Shown here: positions 8,955-16,220 of the stretch, one piece after another | How positions within the stretch are numbered: the first letter of the stretch is position 1 | Layout of the letters: the number at the start of each line of letters is the position of its first letter | Assembly (NCBI RefSeq): GCF_036014015.1 | Contig: NZ_CP107905.1 | Span: 9,920,001-9,984,000 of the forward strand | Length of the DNA: 64,000 nt | From: Streptomyces sp. NBC_00457 | Lineage (GTDB): Bacteria; Actinomycetota; Actinomycetes; Streptomycetales; Streptomycetaceae | Reading direction: 5' to 3' | Position numbers and translations under genes: made by a program | The notes under the pieces: generated by a model | Database searches by the model: none | Told to the model about the DNA's origin: nothing | The model's input: the letters and a program-made list of their open reading frames with translations, nothing else

Positions 8955-9915
8955 CACGAGCCTCTTCTCCGGCCGCCCCTCCGAACTGATCGGCAGGCAG
9001 GTCGCGGGCTACCGCATCGAGCGTGAGATCGGCCGCGGCGGCATGGCCGTCGTCTACCGCGCCCGGGACCTGCGCCTGGACCGCACCGTCGCCCTCAAGC
9101 TCCTCGCCCCCGAACTCGCCCGCAACGACACGTTCCGCCGCCGCTTCACCCACGAGTCCCGGGCGGCCGCCGCGATCGACCACCCGCACATCGTCCCGGT
9201 CTTCGAGGCGGGCGAGACGGACGGCGTCCTGTACATCGCGATGCGCTACGTGGCCGGCAGCGATCTGCGTCATCTCCTCGACCGCCAGGGACCGTTGCCG
9301 CCCCCGACCGTCCTGCGCGTCGCCGCCCAGATCGCCTCGGCGCTCGACGCGGCCCACGAGCACGGCCTGGTGCACCGGGATGTGAAACCCGGCAACATCC
9401 TGGTCTCCCGCGGCACCGACAGCGACCACCCCGAGCACGTCTACCTCACCGACTTCGGCCTGACGAAGAAGTCCCTGTCCCTGACCGGCTTCACCACCGT
9501 CGGCCAGTTCGTCGGCACCCTCGACTACGTCGCCCCCGAACAGATCTCCGGCAAACCCGTCGACGGACGCTGCGACGTGTACGGGTTCGCCTGCGTCGTC
9601 TACGAGTGCCTGGCCGGCCGCCCGCCCTTCCGGCGCGACGACGACATGGCCTTGCTGTGGGCCCACCAGTACGACGAGCCGCCCCCACTGACCGACTCCC
9701 GCCCGGACCTCGCCCCTCTCGTGGACCCGGTGTTCGCCAAGGCGCTGGCCAAGAGCCCCGACGACCGGTACGACACGTGCCTGGCCTTCGTCACTGCGCT
9801 CCGGGTCGCTACGCGAGGTGAGGTGGAGGCGGGTCACCCGGCGACGGAGGTAGAGCTGAGGGCGGTGAAGCAGCCGCCGCGGTGGACGGCACCGATCTTT
9901 GGAGCGCGGAACTGA
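8944..9915 (+). CDS. Serine/threonine protein kinase (soluble, PknB-like)
   Basis: A 323-residue Hanks-type kinase occupying nearly the whole protein. It has the glycine loop IGRGGMAVVY, Lys in TVALKLL, catalytic loop HRDVKPGNIL, DFGLTKK, and an APE-type segment VAPEQ. It lacks the transmembrane segment and PASTA repeats of PknB, so it is probably cytosolic. The start overlaps the SH3-like gene by 11 bp. The FHA-domain exporter two genes upstream is the obvious candidate substrate or binding partner. The activation loop carries several Ser/Thr residues that may be autophosphorylated. A dispersed repeat hairpin begins two bases after the stop. Confidence 0.93.
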   Translation: MARDTSLFSGRPSELIGRQVAGYRIEREIGRGGMAVVYRARDLRLDRTVALKLLAPELARNDTFRRRFTHESRAAAAIDHPHIVPVFEAGETDGVLYIAMRYVAGSDLRHLLDRQGPLPPPTVLRVAAQIASALDAAHEHGLVHRDVKPGNILVSRGTDSDHPEHVYLTDFGLTKKSLSLTGFTTVGQFVGTLDYVAPEQISGKPVDGRCDVYGFACVVYECLAGRPPFRRDDDMALLWAHQYDEPPPLTDSRPDLAPLVDPVFAKALAKSPDDRYDTCLAFVTALRVATRGEVEAGHPATEVELRAVKQPPRWTAPIFGARN

Positions 9916-9988
9916 GGCGCCCCAAAGGGGCGCGGGGCTGTATTGACTTGCGGCTACCGCCGCGTGGGCGCGACCAGCCACAACGGCG
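9916..9988. repeat. Dispersed intergenic repeat, long form (copy 2), with hairpin 9917-9933
   Basis: Inverse-orientation copy of 4782-4853. The hairpin GCGCCCC-AAA-GGGGCGC starts two bases after the kinase stop. The other end of the element reads, on the minus strand, GTGGCTGGTCGCGCCCACG. The inner hairpin is kept (GCGGC-GGTA-GCCGC) although its loop differs from copy 1. It again sits between convergent genes, which supports a terminator role. Confidence 0.8.
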
Positions 9989-10007
9989 CAGCAGCCGAAG
10001 AACAGCG

Positions 10008-11267
10008 TCAGGCCTGCCCCCGCCTCCGCACCCGCCCTGCCGGCAACGCCCCGAGGAAACCCGCCACCAACCCCCACAGCAGCGCCAAGCCCAGCGCCGA
10101 CCACAACTCCGGCCGCAGAAGCAGCTCCCCGCCGAGATCGCCGCCCAGGTCGCCGATGCCGAGTACGGACAGCCCGTAGTGCGCGGAGATCCGGCCGACG
10201 AGGCAGACCATGAGAACCGTGAGGGCGAGCGCGACCGCCAGATGCACCGCGTGCTGCCACGCCCGCATCCGGCGCGGTGAACGGGCCGCCATCAGGAACG
10301 CGACGGCCAGCAGCAGTACCGCGTCGACGACCACGAGCCACCACACCCGCCCGTCCTGCTCGGCGAGCGTGCTCAGGTTGAGGGTGGAGACGTCCGGACC
10401 GCGCAGCACCTCGTCGAGGACATGCGGCATCGGCAGCCCGAACGGCCCCTCGACCTGGCCCTGCCAGGTAGCGCCGAGGCCGATGGTGAAAGCGAGCCAG
10501 ACCAGGTTCGGCAGACCGAGAAGGATCACCGCGAAGGTCTCCGCGGCATGCCCGCGCGTCGCGGCGGTGACGAGGGCGATGACGAGGCCGAGAGCGACGT
10601 AGGAGAGGAGCAGGACGACCATGGCGTACGCGGCCGGGCGCACCGACTCCTGGAAGCGCAGCAGCCGGGGCGGCAGTGGTGCTCCGTGTGCGACCAGCAG
10701 CGCCAGCACCAGCACACCGGCCAGCCACAGCAAGCCGAACACGAGCGTCAGCGGAACATCGGTCTCGAAGCCGACCTTCGGCGTGATGCCGAACAGGTCG
10801 CCGATTTCCCCGAGCGTGTCGTCCCCGAGGGTGATCGTGAAGGTCTGACGCGCGGCGAGGGCGAGGCCGAGCAGCCCCAGCACCCACAGCGCGGCGATCC
10901 GGCCCGCCCAGCCCGCCAGCTCCCGGGCGCCTGCCACCGCCCGGTGCCGCAGCGGCCGTAGGAAACCGGCGGCGAGGACGAGGGCCCCGGCGAGCGTGAC
11001 GGACAGCGGGATCACGGTGAGCCCTGCCGAACTGTCGGCCAGGCCCCCCGCGTCGCCCGACAGCTCGATGGTCCCGCCGACGGCCGTGACGACCGTCGCC
11101 GCCACCACCCGGGGGAACGCGCCGTCCGGCAGATCGGCCGCGCCGGCCGCCCAGAGTCCCAGAGCGGCGGTCACTCCCATCGCGATCAGCCCCGCCAGCA
11201 CGACGGCGACGGCCTGGACCCAGCCGTGACGGGCGACCGCCTGGCCGGAGGGGGTACGAGCGCTCAC
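10008..11267 (-). CDS. Streptophobe-family multi-spanning membrane protein
   Basis: A 419-residue protein with about ten hydrophobic segments spread along its length, for example AVAVVLAGLIAMGVTAALGL near residue 20 and LTVIPLSVTLAGALVLAAGFL near residue 85. Conserved-looking features are the GTIELSGDAGGLA loop, the LGDDTLGEIGDLFGITPKVGFETDVPLTL extracytoplasmic segment and the LPMPHVLDEVLRGPDVSTL segment. The pattern is that of the streptophobe family of Streptomyces, which has no assigned biochemical role. It ends convergently with the kinase operon and is divergent from the DUF6777-like gene. The ATG start follows a short AT-poor leader. Confidence 0.75.
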   Translation of the reverse strand: MSARTPSGQAVARHGWVQAVAVVLAGLIAMGVTAALGLWAAGAADLPDGAFPRVVAATVVTAVGGTIELSGDAGGLADSSAGLTVIPLSVTLAGALVLAAGFLRPLRHRAVAGARELAGWAGRIAALWVLGLLGLALAARQTFTITLGDDTLGEIGDLFGITPKVGFETDVPLTLVFGLLWLAGVLVLALLVAHGAPLPPRLLRFQESVRPAAYAMVVLLLSYVALGLVIALVTAATRGHAAETFAVILLGLPNLVWLAFTIGLGATWQGQVEGPFGLPMPHVLDEVLRGPDVSTLNLSTLAEQDGRVWWLVVVDAVLLLAVAFLMAARSPRRMRAWQHAVHLAVALALTVLMVCLVGRISAHYGLSVLGIGDLGGDLGGELLLRPELWSALGLALLWGLVAGFLGALPAGRVRRRGQA

Positions 11268-11425
11268 GCTGCCACGCTAAGCAGGAGCCGGTGAGCTCGC
11301 CCGCCGGGAGGTCCGTCCGCGTCGGCTTGCGGGGGCCACCGCACCGGGGCACACAATGAGGATGTTGCGGAGAAATTGCATGATTGCCCGCCAACACTGA
11401 CATTTCACGTCAGGAAGAAGAGCTC

Positions 11426-12580
11426 GTGAGCGTCGAACCGCCGTCCTCGGACCGCCCCACAGGACCACCCTCCGGTCCACTGTCGGGGCCCTCCCAGCCG
11501 CCGCCCCCGGGACCGCCGTCCCAGCCGGGCGGTGGCGGTGAGACGCCCGAATCCGGTCGGCCGTGGTGGAAGTCGGTGCCCCGTATCGCGGTGCTGGCCA
11601 CCGTCGTGGTGGCTGCCGTCGTCCTGGCCGTCGTCCTCAGCCGCCCCGACGGCGGCTCGGGCAAGGGCAGCGAGGTCTTCCTCCAGGCCGCGGGCAAGAC
11701 GGGCCCCGACCCCTTCACGGAGTCGACGGCGACCGACAGCTCGGCCCCGCCGGTCTCCCCGTCGCCCTCCCAGTCGGCGCCCTCGAACGCGGTGCGCGGC
11801 GTCGACGGCGGAGAGCCCGGCCTGTACGGCGGCACGCGCGACGTCGCCAGCTGTGACGTGGAGAAGCAGATCAAGGCGCTGGGGGCCGACCCGGACAAGA
11901 ACCGGGCATTCGCCTCCGTCGCCGGCGTCGACTCGTCCGGCGTGCCCGCCTACCTGCGCTCACTCACCCCCGTACAGCTGCGCATGGACACCCGCGTCAC
12001 CAACCATGGCTACCGCGACGGCGCCGCCACCAGCTACCAGGCCGTCCTGCAGTCCGGCACCGCCGTCCTCGTCGACGACCGCGGGGTGCCCCGCGTGCGC
12101 TGCGCCTGCGGCAACCCGCTCACCCCACCTGTCGCCCTGCGGACGATGCCGCGGCAGACGGGTGACTCCTGGCCGTCGTACCGGCCCTCGAACGTCGTCG
12201 TGGTCACGCCCGCGACGACGGTCATCAACATCTTCGTCGTGTACGACCCCGAGCGCGGCGACTGGTTCGCCCGGCACCGCGGGGACACCGGCGAGAAGGA
12301 CCGGAAGACCGACCCGCCGGCGCGGCCCTCACCCTCGGTGAGCGTGTCGACGCCGACCTCGCCGTCGCCCTGCGACTCGAAGGCCGCCGACGGGGCGACC
12401 GAGTGCCCGCCGACGTCGACCGCCCCCTCCTCGGTGACCCCCAGCCCCGAGTCCCCGCCCTCCGAACCGACGACCTCGGAGCCTGAGACAAGCGTCGAAC
12501 CGCCGTCCCCCGAGACCTCGCCGGCCCAGCCGCCGCCGGTCTCGGGCCCCACGAGCGCACCGGAAGCGCCCGCCGGCTGA
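11426..12580 (+). CDS. DUF6777-like membrane-anchored protein with proline-rich tails
   Basis: A 384-residue protein. A Pro/Gly/Ser-rich cytoplasmic N-terminus (about 1-50) is followed by one membrane span (about 53-75, IAVLATVVVAAVVLAVVLS). The extracytoplasmic domain (about 120-285) includes GGTRDVASCDVEKQIKAL and VDDRGVPRVRCACGNPL, with Cys residues that may pair outside the cell. A long Pro/Ser/Thr-rich C-terminal tail ends the protein. The core resembles the DUF6777 family of actinomycetes as I remember it; its function is unknown. GTG at 11426 is chosen for the AGGAAG upstream. An in-frame ATG at 11384 is possible. Confidence 0.65.
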   Translation: MSVEPPSSDRPTGPPSGPLSGPSQPPPPGPPSQPGGGGETPESGRPWWKSVPRIAVLATVVVAAVVLAVVLSRPDGGSGKGSEVFLQAAGKTGPDPFTESTATDSSAPPVSPSPSQSAPSNAVRGVDGGEPGLYGGTRDVASCDVEKQIKALGADPDKNRAFASVAGVDSSGVPAYLRSLTPVQLRMDTRVTNHGYRDGAATSYQAVLQSGTAVLVDDRGVPRVRCACGNPLTPPVALRTMPRQTGDSWPSYRPSNVVVVTPATTVINIFVVYDPERGDWFARHRGDTGEKDRKTDPPARPSPSVSVSTPTSPSPCDSKAADGATECPPTSTAPSSVTPSPESPPSEPTTSEPETSVEPPSPETSPAQPPPVSGPTSAPEAPAG

Positions 12581-12675
12581 CCGGCTGTGCGGTTGCGGGG
12601 ACTGCCGCGCGCCACTCGGGGTACGAGCACTGATGCAGCAGCGTCCGGCGAGCCCGGCTTCCGAGAGAGAAACGC

Positions 12676-13131
12676 ATGATCGACAACCTGGACGGGGCAG
12701 TGGTAGCGACTGGTTTCGACGTGCCCGTGGAACCACTTCGGCGGGCGGCGCACTACACCGGCGAGCCGGGTTGTATCGCCGAGGCGCGGTCTTTCGCCGC
12801 GTTCTTCCTCGATCAGCTCAGAACCGAGTGGTGTGCCGAGATCGACGAGCGGGCCGAGGGCGCCCTGCTCCTGGTGGTGAGCGAACTGGTCACCAACGCC
12901 GACCGGCACAGCGACGGGCCGTACATCCTGGAGCTGGAGGGCACGGACACCGCGGTGTCGGTGTGCGTCTACGACAGCAGCGCCGCGCTGCCCCGGCGCT
13001 TCCCCCGGGATCCCGAGCGCGTGGGCCGGCACGGGCTGGAGATAGTGCACGCGCTCGCGACGGAGGTCGCCGTCGAGCGCGTGCCGGTCGGTAAGCGCGT
13101 GCGCGTCGTGGTGGGCCTGAGCTGCGACTGA
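12676..13131 (+). CDS. ATP-binding anti-sigma-type regulator (RsbW-like HATPase)
   Basis: A 151-residue GHKL ATPase of the kind found as anti-sigma or anti-anti-sigma kinases in Streptomyces. The N box is VSELVTNADRHS (about residue 75) and the G box is VGRHGLEIVHAL (about 117). The D box seen in RsbW proteins is reduced to VYDSS. It is convergent with the sigma-B-family gene, their stops being 13 bp apart. That makes this protein a reasonable but unproven partner for that sigma factor; Streptomyces has dozens of such ATPases and many act elsewhere. Start at ATG 12676. Confidence 0.85.
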   Translation: MIDNLDGAVVATGFDVPVEPLRRAAHYTGEPGCIAEARSFAAFFLDQLRTEWCAEIDERAEGALLLVVSELVTNADRHSDGPYILELEGTDTAVSVCVYDSSAALPRRFPRDPERVGRHGLEIVHALATEVAVERVPVGKRVRVVVGLSCD

Positions 13132-13144
13132 CGGCCCGACGCGG

Positions 13145-14029
13145 TCAGGCGCAGCCCAGCTCGCCCAGCATGCCGTGCCGCAGCCGCGTGATGATCCGCT
13201 TGATCAGCCGGGACACATGCATCTGGGAGCAGCCCAGCCGGGCGCCGATCTCCGCCTGCGTGGCCTCCTCCACGAACCGCATATGAATGATCTGCCGGTC
13301 CCGCTCGCTGAGTTCGGCCATCAGCGGGGCGAGCGACTGGCAGTCCTCGACGAGCCGCAGCCCGTCCTCCTCGACGCCGATGAAGTCGGCGAGCACCGCC
13401 TCCCCGTCCTCCGGGCCGTCGCCGGTGAGCGCGGCGTCCAGCGACGCGGAGTTGTAGCCGTTGGAGGCGACCTGGGCCTCGATGACCTGGTCCTCGTCGA
13501 TGTTCATGAGCGTGGCGAGTTCGGCGACGGTGGGCTCCCGGTCGAGCCGGCCGGCGAGTTCGTCGCGTGCCTTGGCCAGGTCGACGCGCAGTTCTTGCAG
13601 CCTGCGCGGTACGTGCACGGCCCAGGTGGTGTCCCGGAAGAACCGCTTGATCTCACCGACGATGTACGGCAGCGCGAACGACGTGAACTCCACCTCGCGG
13701 CTGAGTTCGAACCGGTCGATGGCCTTGATGAGGCCGATCATCCCGGTCTGGACGATGTCCTCCATGTCGTCCCCGCGGCCCCGGAACCGGCCGGCCGCGA
13801 ACCGCACGAGGGACATGTTCATCTCGATGAGTGTGTTGCGCGCGTACTGGTGGGCGTGTGTGCCCTCGTCGAGTTCCGACAGGCGCTGGAAGAACTGGCG
13901 GGACAATTCCCGCGCGTCCCGCGGAGCCACGGTCCGCGGGTTCTCGATGTCCGGCAGTGGTCCGATCCCCGTGCTGGTCCCGGCGGTCTGCTCGACCTCT
14001 GCCTCCGACCGCATCACGGCGGTGTCCAT
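13145..14029 (-). CDS. RNA polymerase sigma factor, SigB/SigF/SigG family
   Basis: A 294-residue group 3 sigma factor. Region 2 covers about residues 60-130 (NTLIEMNMSLVRFAAGRFRGRGDDMEDIVQTGMIGLIKAIDRFE). Region 3 follows at about 140-215 (VHVPRRLQELRVDLAKARDELAGRLDREPTVAELA). Region 4 closes the protein at about 230-290 (LSERDRQIIHMRFVEEATQAEIGARLGCSQMHVSRLIKRI). In Streptomyces this family directs osmotic, oxidative and developmental stress responses and is held by RsbW-like anti-sigma factors. The start ATG has AGAGGA about 6 bases upstream. A GGGTAC -10 element at 14086-14091 on this strand suggests autoregulation. Confidence 0.93.
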   Translation of the reverse strand: MDTAVMRSEAEVEQTAGTSTGIGPLPDIENPRTVAPRDARELSRQFFQRLSELDEGTHAHQYARNTLIEMNMSLVRFAAGRFRGRGDDMEDIVQTGMIGLIKAIDRFELSREVEFTSFALPYIVGEIKRFFRDTTWAVHVPRRLQELRVDLAKARDELAGRLDREPTVAELATLMNIDEDQVIEAQVASNGYNSASLDAALTGDGPEDGEAVLADFIGVEEDGLRLVEDCQSLAPLMAELSERDRQIIHMRFVEEATQAEIGARLGCSQMHVSRLIKRIITRLRHGMLGELGCA

Positions 14030-14072
14030 GTCGTCCTCTCCCCACGCGGGTCATGTGCGACTCCGGCTCGGT

Positions 14073-14115
14073 TCTTCATAAGCGGGTACCCCGGTCCACA
14101 CGCCGCATGCCCATC
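14073..14115 (-). promoter_or_regulatory. Candidate sigma-B-type promoter, GCAT-N15-GGGTAC
   Basis: On the minus strand GGGTAC (14091-14086) is preceded after 15 bases by GCAT, which fits the GNNT-N14-16-GGGTAC/T consensus reported for Streptomyces sigma-B. It is about 55 bp upstream of the sigma gene start. The element is within the palindrome GGGTACCC (14084-14091), so a GGCT-N15-GGGTAC match also exists on the plus strand, towards popR. Autoregulation is inferred. Confidence 0.5.
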
Positions 14116-14238
14116 TGGCCGCCGGGCGGCGGAAATTGAGTGGTGTGGGGCAGGTGGGTTCAGCGGCCGTCCACCCTCCGCCTCGGCGATTCCACCCAGG
14201 GCGGAATGCTGATCCCTTCCCCTGGAGTCGAGGGAATT

Positions 14239-14244
14239 TAATCT
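14239..14244 (+). promoter_or_regulatory. Candidate -10 box of popR (leaderless)
   Basis: TAATCT lies so that transcription would start at about the GTG at 14251, with no room for a ribosome binding site. A small dyad, TTCCC (14217-14221) and GGGAA (14232-14236), flanks the region where RNA polymerase would bind. No convincing -35 box is seen. Confidence 0.35.
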
Positions 14245-14250
14245 GGGAAG

Positions 14251-14775
14251 GTGAGCAACCAAGCGCCGAACCAAGCCCGCGTGATCCCTCTGCGCCCGCC
14301 GGCCCAGCGCCCATCGGCCCAACGCCCCCAGCTCGAACGCCCATCGGCCCAACGCCCCCAGGTCGAGCGCCCGTTGGCCCGACGCCCGCAGGCCGAGCAC
14401 TCGTCAGCCGAGCGTCCGCAGTCCCAGCGCCCGTCGGTGACGCGCCCGGAGACCGGCGCTCGTCCCCTCGCGCCCGCCACCCCCAAGGAACCCAAGGAAC
14501 CCCTCTGGCGCGACCTGATCGGCGACGTGCTGCGGCGCGAGCGGCTCGCGCAGGAGCGGACGCTCAAGGACGTGGCCGACGCCGCCCGTATCTCCATGCC
14601 GTATCTGTCGGAGGTGGAGCGCGGCCGCAAGGAGGCCTCCTCGGAGGTCCTCGCGGCCGCCGCCCACGCCCTCGGCCTGGGCCTCGGCGATCTGCTCTCG
14701 CTGGCGCAGAGTGAGCTCACGCGGAGCCGGGCCACGGGCATGTCGTCGTACAACGGCCTCTGCCTGGCCGCCTGA
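14251..14775 (+). CDS. popR: PopR-type HTH activator of clpP3-clpP4
   Basis: A 174-residue XRE/ClgR-type regulator. Residues 91-150 form the DNA-binding helix-turn-helix (LIGDVLRRERLAQERTLKDVADAARISMPYLSEVERG). The protein ends GLCLAA; in S. lividans the two terminal alanines of PopR mark it for ClpP1P2 degradation. When the housekeeping protease is limiting, PopR accumulates and turns on clpP3-clpP4. Those genes lie immediately downstream in convergent orientation, and a PopR-like box precedes clpP3, which makes the identity convincing. Residues 20-69 are an unusual 10-residue repeat region. The start is GTG at 14251, probably leaderless. Confidence 0.88.
   Translation: MSNQAPNQARVIPLRPPAQRPSAQRPQLERPSAQRPQVERPLARRPQAEHSSAERPQSQRPSVTRPETGARPLAPATPKEPKEPLWRDLIGDVLRRERLAQERTLKDVADAARISMPYLSEVERGRKEASSEVLAAAAHALGLGLGDLLSLAQSELTRSRATGMSSYNGLCLAA
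14308..14457 (+). repeat. Five in-frame 30-bp tandem repeats in popR
   Basis: Units at 14308, 14338, 14368, 14398 and 14428 each encode a ten-residue Arg/Pro/Gln-rich unit of the form RPSAQRPQLE. The first two are almost identical and the later ones diverge. They form a basic, disordered 50-residue linker ahead of the DNA-binding domain. A partial unit precedes the first. Confidence 0.85.
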
Positions 14776-14780
14776 CGGGA

Positions 14781-14810
14781 CCGGCGCCTCAGACTCCCAC
14801 CAGGCGCCGG
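14781..14810. terminator. Hairpin between popR and clpP4
   Basis: A perfect 9-bp stem, CCGGCGCCT / AGGCGCCGG, with a 12-base loop. It starts 6 bp after the popR stop and overlaps the last codons and stop of clpP4. It can terminate popR transcription and may also act at the end of the clpP3-clpP4 transcript. No U-run follows, which is usual in Streptomyces. Confidence 0.6.
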
Positions 14811-15391
14811 CTCACCACCTCGTCGGCCAATCCGTACGCCACCGCCTCCTCGGCCGTGAACACCTTGTCGCGGTCCATGTCCGCGCGCAGCGTCGCGATG
14901 TCGTGGTGCGTGTGCCGGGCCAGCACCTCCTCCACCTGGGAACGGATCCGCACCATCTCCTTGGCCTGGAGCGCGAGATCGGAGATCGCGCCCCGGCTGC
15001 CGCCGCTGGCCGGCTGACCGAGCAGCACGCGCGCGTGCTCCAGCACGAACCGCCGACCCGGATCCCCTCCGGCCAGCAGTACGGCCGCCGTGGAGGCCGC
15101 CTGGCCCACGCAGAACGTCGAGACCGGCGCCTGCACGTAGGTCATCGTGTCGTAGATCGCCATCAGCGAAGTGAACGAGCCGCCGGGCGAGTTGATGTAG
15201 ATCGCGATCTCGTTCTCCGGCGCCGACGACTCCAGATGGAGCAGCTGCGCGATGACGACATTGGCCACGCCGTCGTCGATCTCGGTGCCGAGGAAGATGA
15301 TCCGCTCCGACAGCAGACGGCTGAAGACGTCGGAGGACCGCTCGCCGTGCGCCGTCCGCTCGACGACGTACGGAATCGTGTAGTTCGCCAT
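14789..15391 (-). CDS. clpP4: ClpP4-type Clp protease subunit lacking the catalytic His
   Basis: A 200-residue ClpP-fold protein. It keeps the INSPGGS oxyanion-loop motif, the nucleophile Ser100 ([10 protein letters not shown]) and an aligned Asp171 ([13 protein letters not shown]). The position 25 residues after the Ser, where ClpP has the catalytic His in a M-H-Q-P context, reads LLGQPA. The residue is Gly125, codon GGT at 15017-15019. The subunit alone should therefore be inactive and may serve as a structural or regulatory ring in a mixed ClpP3-ClpP4 barrel. It starts one base after the clpP3 stop (TGACATG), so it is translationally coupled. Confidence 0.93.
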   Translation of the reverse strand: MANYTIPYVVERTAHGERSSDVFSRLLSERIIFLGTEIDDGVANVVIAQLLHLESSAPENEIAIYINSPGGSFTSLMAIYDTMTYVQAPVSTFCVGQAASTAAVLLAGGDPGRRFVLEHARVLLGQPASGGSRGAISDLALQAKEMVRIRSQVEEVLARHTHHDIATLRADMDRDKVFTAEEAVAYGLADEVVSRRLVGV

Positions 15392-15392
15392 G

Positions 15393-16046
15393 TCACAGCC
15401 CCATCCGTCGCTTCGAGGCGGCCGGGCGGGCGTCGGCGAGCGACTCCAGGACCCGGTCCACCATGCCGTACTCCATCGCTTCCTCGGCCGTGAACCAGCG
15501 GTCGCGGTCGCCGTCCCGGGCGATCGTGTCCGGTGTCTGGCCCGTGTTCTCGGCGAGAAGCCGCTCCATGGTCCGCTTGCTGTGGTCCAGGTTCTCCGCC
15601 TGGATCTCGATGTCGGCGGTGGTGCCGCCGATGCCCGCCGACCCCTGGTGCATCATGATCCGCGCGTTCGGCAGGGCGTACCGCTTGCCGGGCGTGCCTC
15701 CGCAGAGCAGGAACTGGCCCATGCTCGCCGCGAAACCCATCGCCAGCGTCGAGACATCGTTCGGGATCAGCCGCATCGTGTCGTAGATGGCGAGGCCCGC
15801 GTAGACCGAGCCGCCCGGACTGTTGATGTACAGGCTGATGTCCGTGCGCGGGTCCTCGGCGGACAGGATCAGCAGTTGTGAGCAGATCCGGTTGGCGGAG
15901 ACCTCGTCGACCTGGGTGCCCAGCAACACGATGCGCTGGCCGAGCAGTTGGGCGGCGAGGTGGTCGTCGAGGCGGGTTGGAGGGGTGTCGCCCTCCTCGG
16001 CCCGTGGCATGAGGTCCGGCCCCCGGCCGGCGGTGAGTGGAGACAT
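15393..16046 (-). CDS. clpP3: ClpP3-type ATP-dependent Clp protease proteolytic subunit
   Basis: A 217-residue serine peptidase subunit with a complete triad: Ser108 (MGFAASMGQ), His133 ([11 protein letters not shown]) and Asp178 (ARDGDRDRW). It also has the [12 protein letters not shown] motif and a normal-looking handle helix. It would form the active ring of the alternative ClpP protease made when ClpP1P2 is short. ATG at 16046 is chosen because GGAG lies 7 bases upstream and the length then matches the family. The frame is open to 16163, but that part covers a large palindrome. It is the first gene of the PopR-controlled operon. Confidence 0.93.
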   Translation of the reverse strand: MSPLTAGRGPDLMPRAEEGDTPPTRLDDHLAAQLLGQRIVLLGTQVDEVSANRICSQLLILSAEDPRTDISLYINSPGGSVYAGLAIYDTMRLIPNDVSTLAMGFAASMGQFLLCGGTPGKRYALPNARIMMHQGSAGIGGTTADIEIQAENLDHSKRTMERLLAENTGQTPDTIARDGDRDRWFTAEEAMEYGMVDRVLESLADARPAASKRRMGL

Positions 16047-16060
16047 CGGCGCGCTCCTAG

Positions 16061-16116
16061 TCGAGATGTCGAGATGTCGACCCATCGACGTCGCGTTGTA
16101 GACGTCGATGGGTCGA
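16061..16116. repeat. 16-bp perfect inverted repeat with adjoining 8-bp direct repeats, clpP3 leader
   Basis: Arms at 16077-16092 and 16101-16116 (TCGACCCATCGACGTC and its complement) are perfect and enclose an 8-base loop. Next to it TCGAGATG is repeated twice (16061-16076) and its first four bases recur at the arm. The structure lies 31-70 bp upstream of the clpP3 start. In RNA it would make a very stable hairpin just before the ribosome binding site. In DNA it could be an operator overlapping a promoter (TACAAC in the loop on the minus strand). Confidence 0.75.
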
Positions 16117-16172
16117 GTCGCAGTGGCCTGCGCTCTCCACTCTCGGCCGGGAACGCCCCTCACCGGGGATTT

Positions 16173-16204
16173 CTCTGCCCGTGGCAGATTCGCCGTGGGC
16201 AGAG
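16173..16204 (-). promoter_or_regulatory. Tandem PopR boxes upstream of clpP3
   Basis: TCTGCC-CGT-GGCAGA at 16174-16188 is a perfect dyad. It differs by one base per arm from the PopR motif TTCTGCC-N3-GGCAGAA reported in S. lividans. A weaker second copy, TTCGCC-GTG-GGCAGA (16189-16203), follows at a 15-bp period, as expected for the reported tandem arrangement. The boxes lie about 130-155 bp upstream of the clpP3 start. Confidence 0.75.
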
Positions 16205-16220
16205 CCCTGCTCGCCTACGG

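Noticed and set aside
5523..8957. A 1,144-residue open frame on the minus strand across the FHA-ABC operon
   Set aside because: It is antisense to three genes with clear domain motifs and has repetitive His/Gly/Arg/Val composition without any family pattern; it is a by-product of high GC content.
14308..14457. Regular 30-bp repeats that could suggest a CRISPR array
   Set aside because: The repeats are directly adjacent with no spacers, are in frame with popR and encode a protein linker; no cas genes are present.
14789..15391. ClpP4 as a pseudogene because the catalytic His is missing
   Set aside because: The frame, length, oxyanion motif, Ser, Asp and coupling to clpP3 are all intact, so a maintained non-catalytic subunit is more likely than decay.
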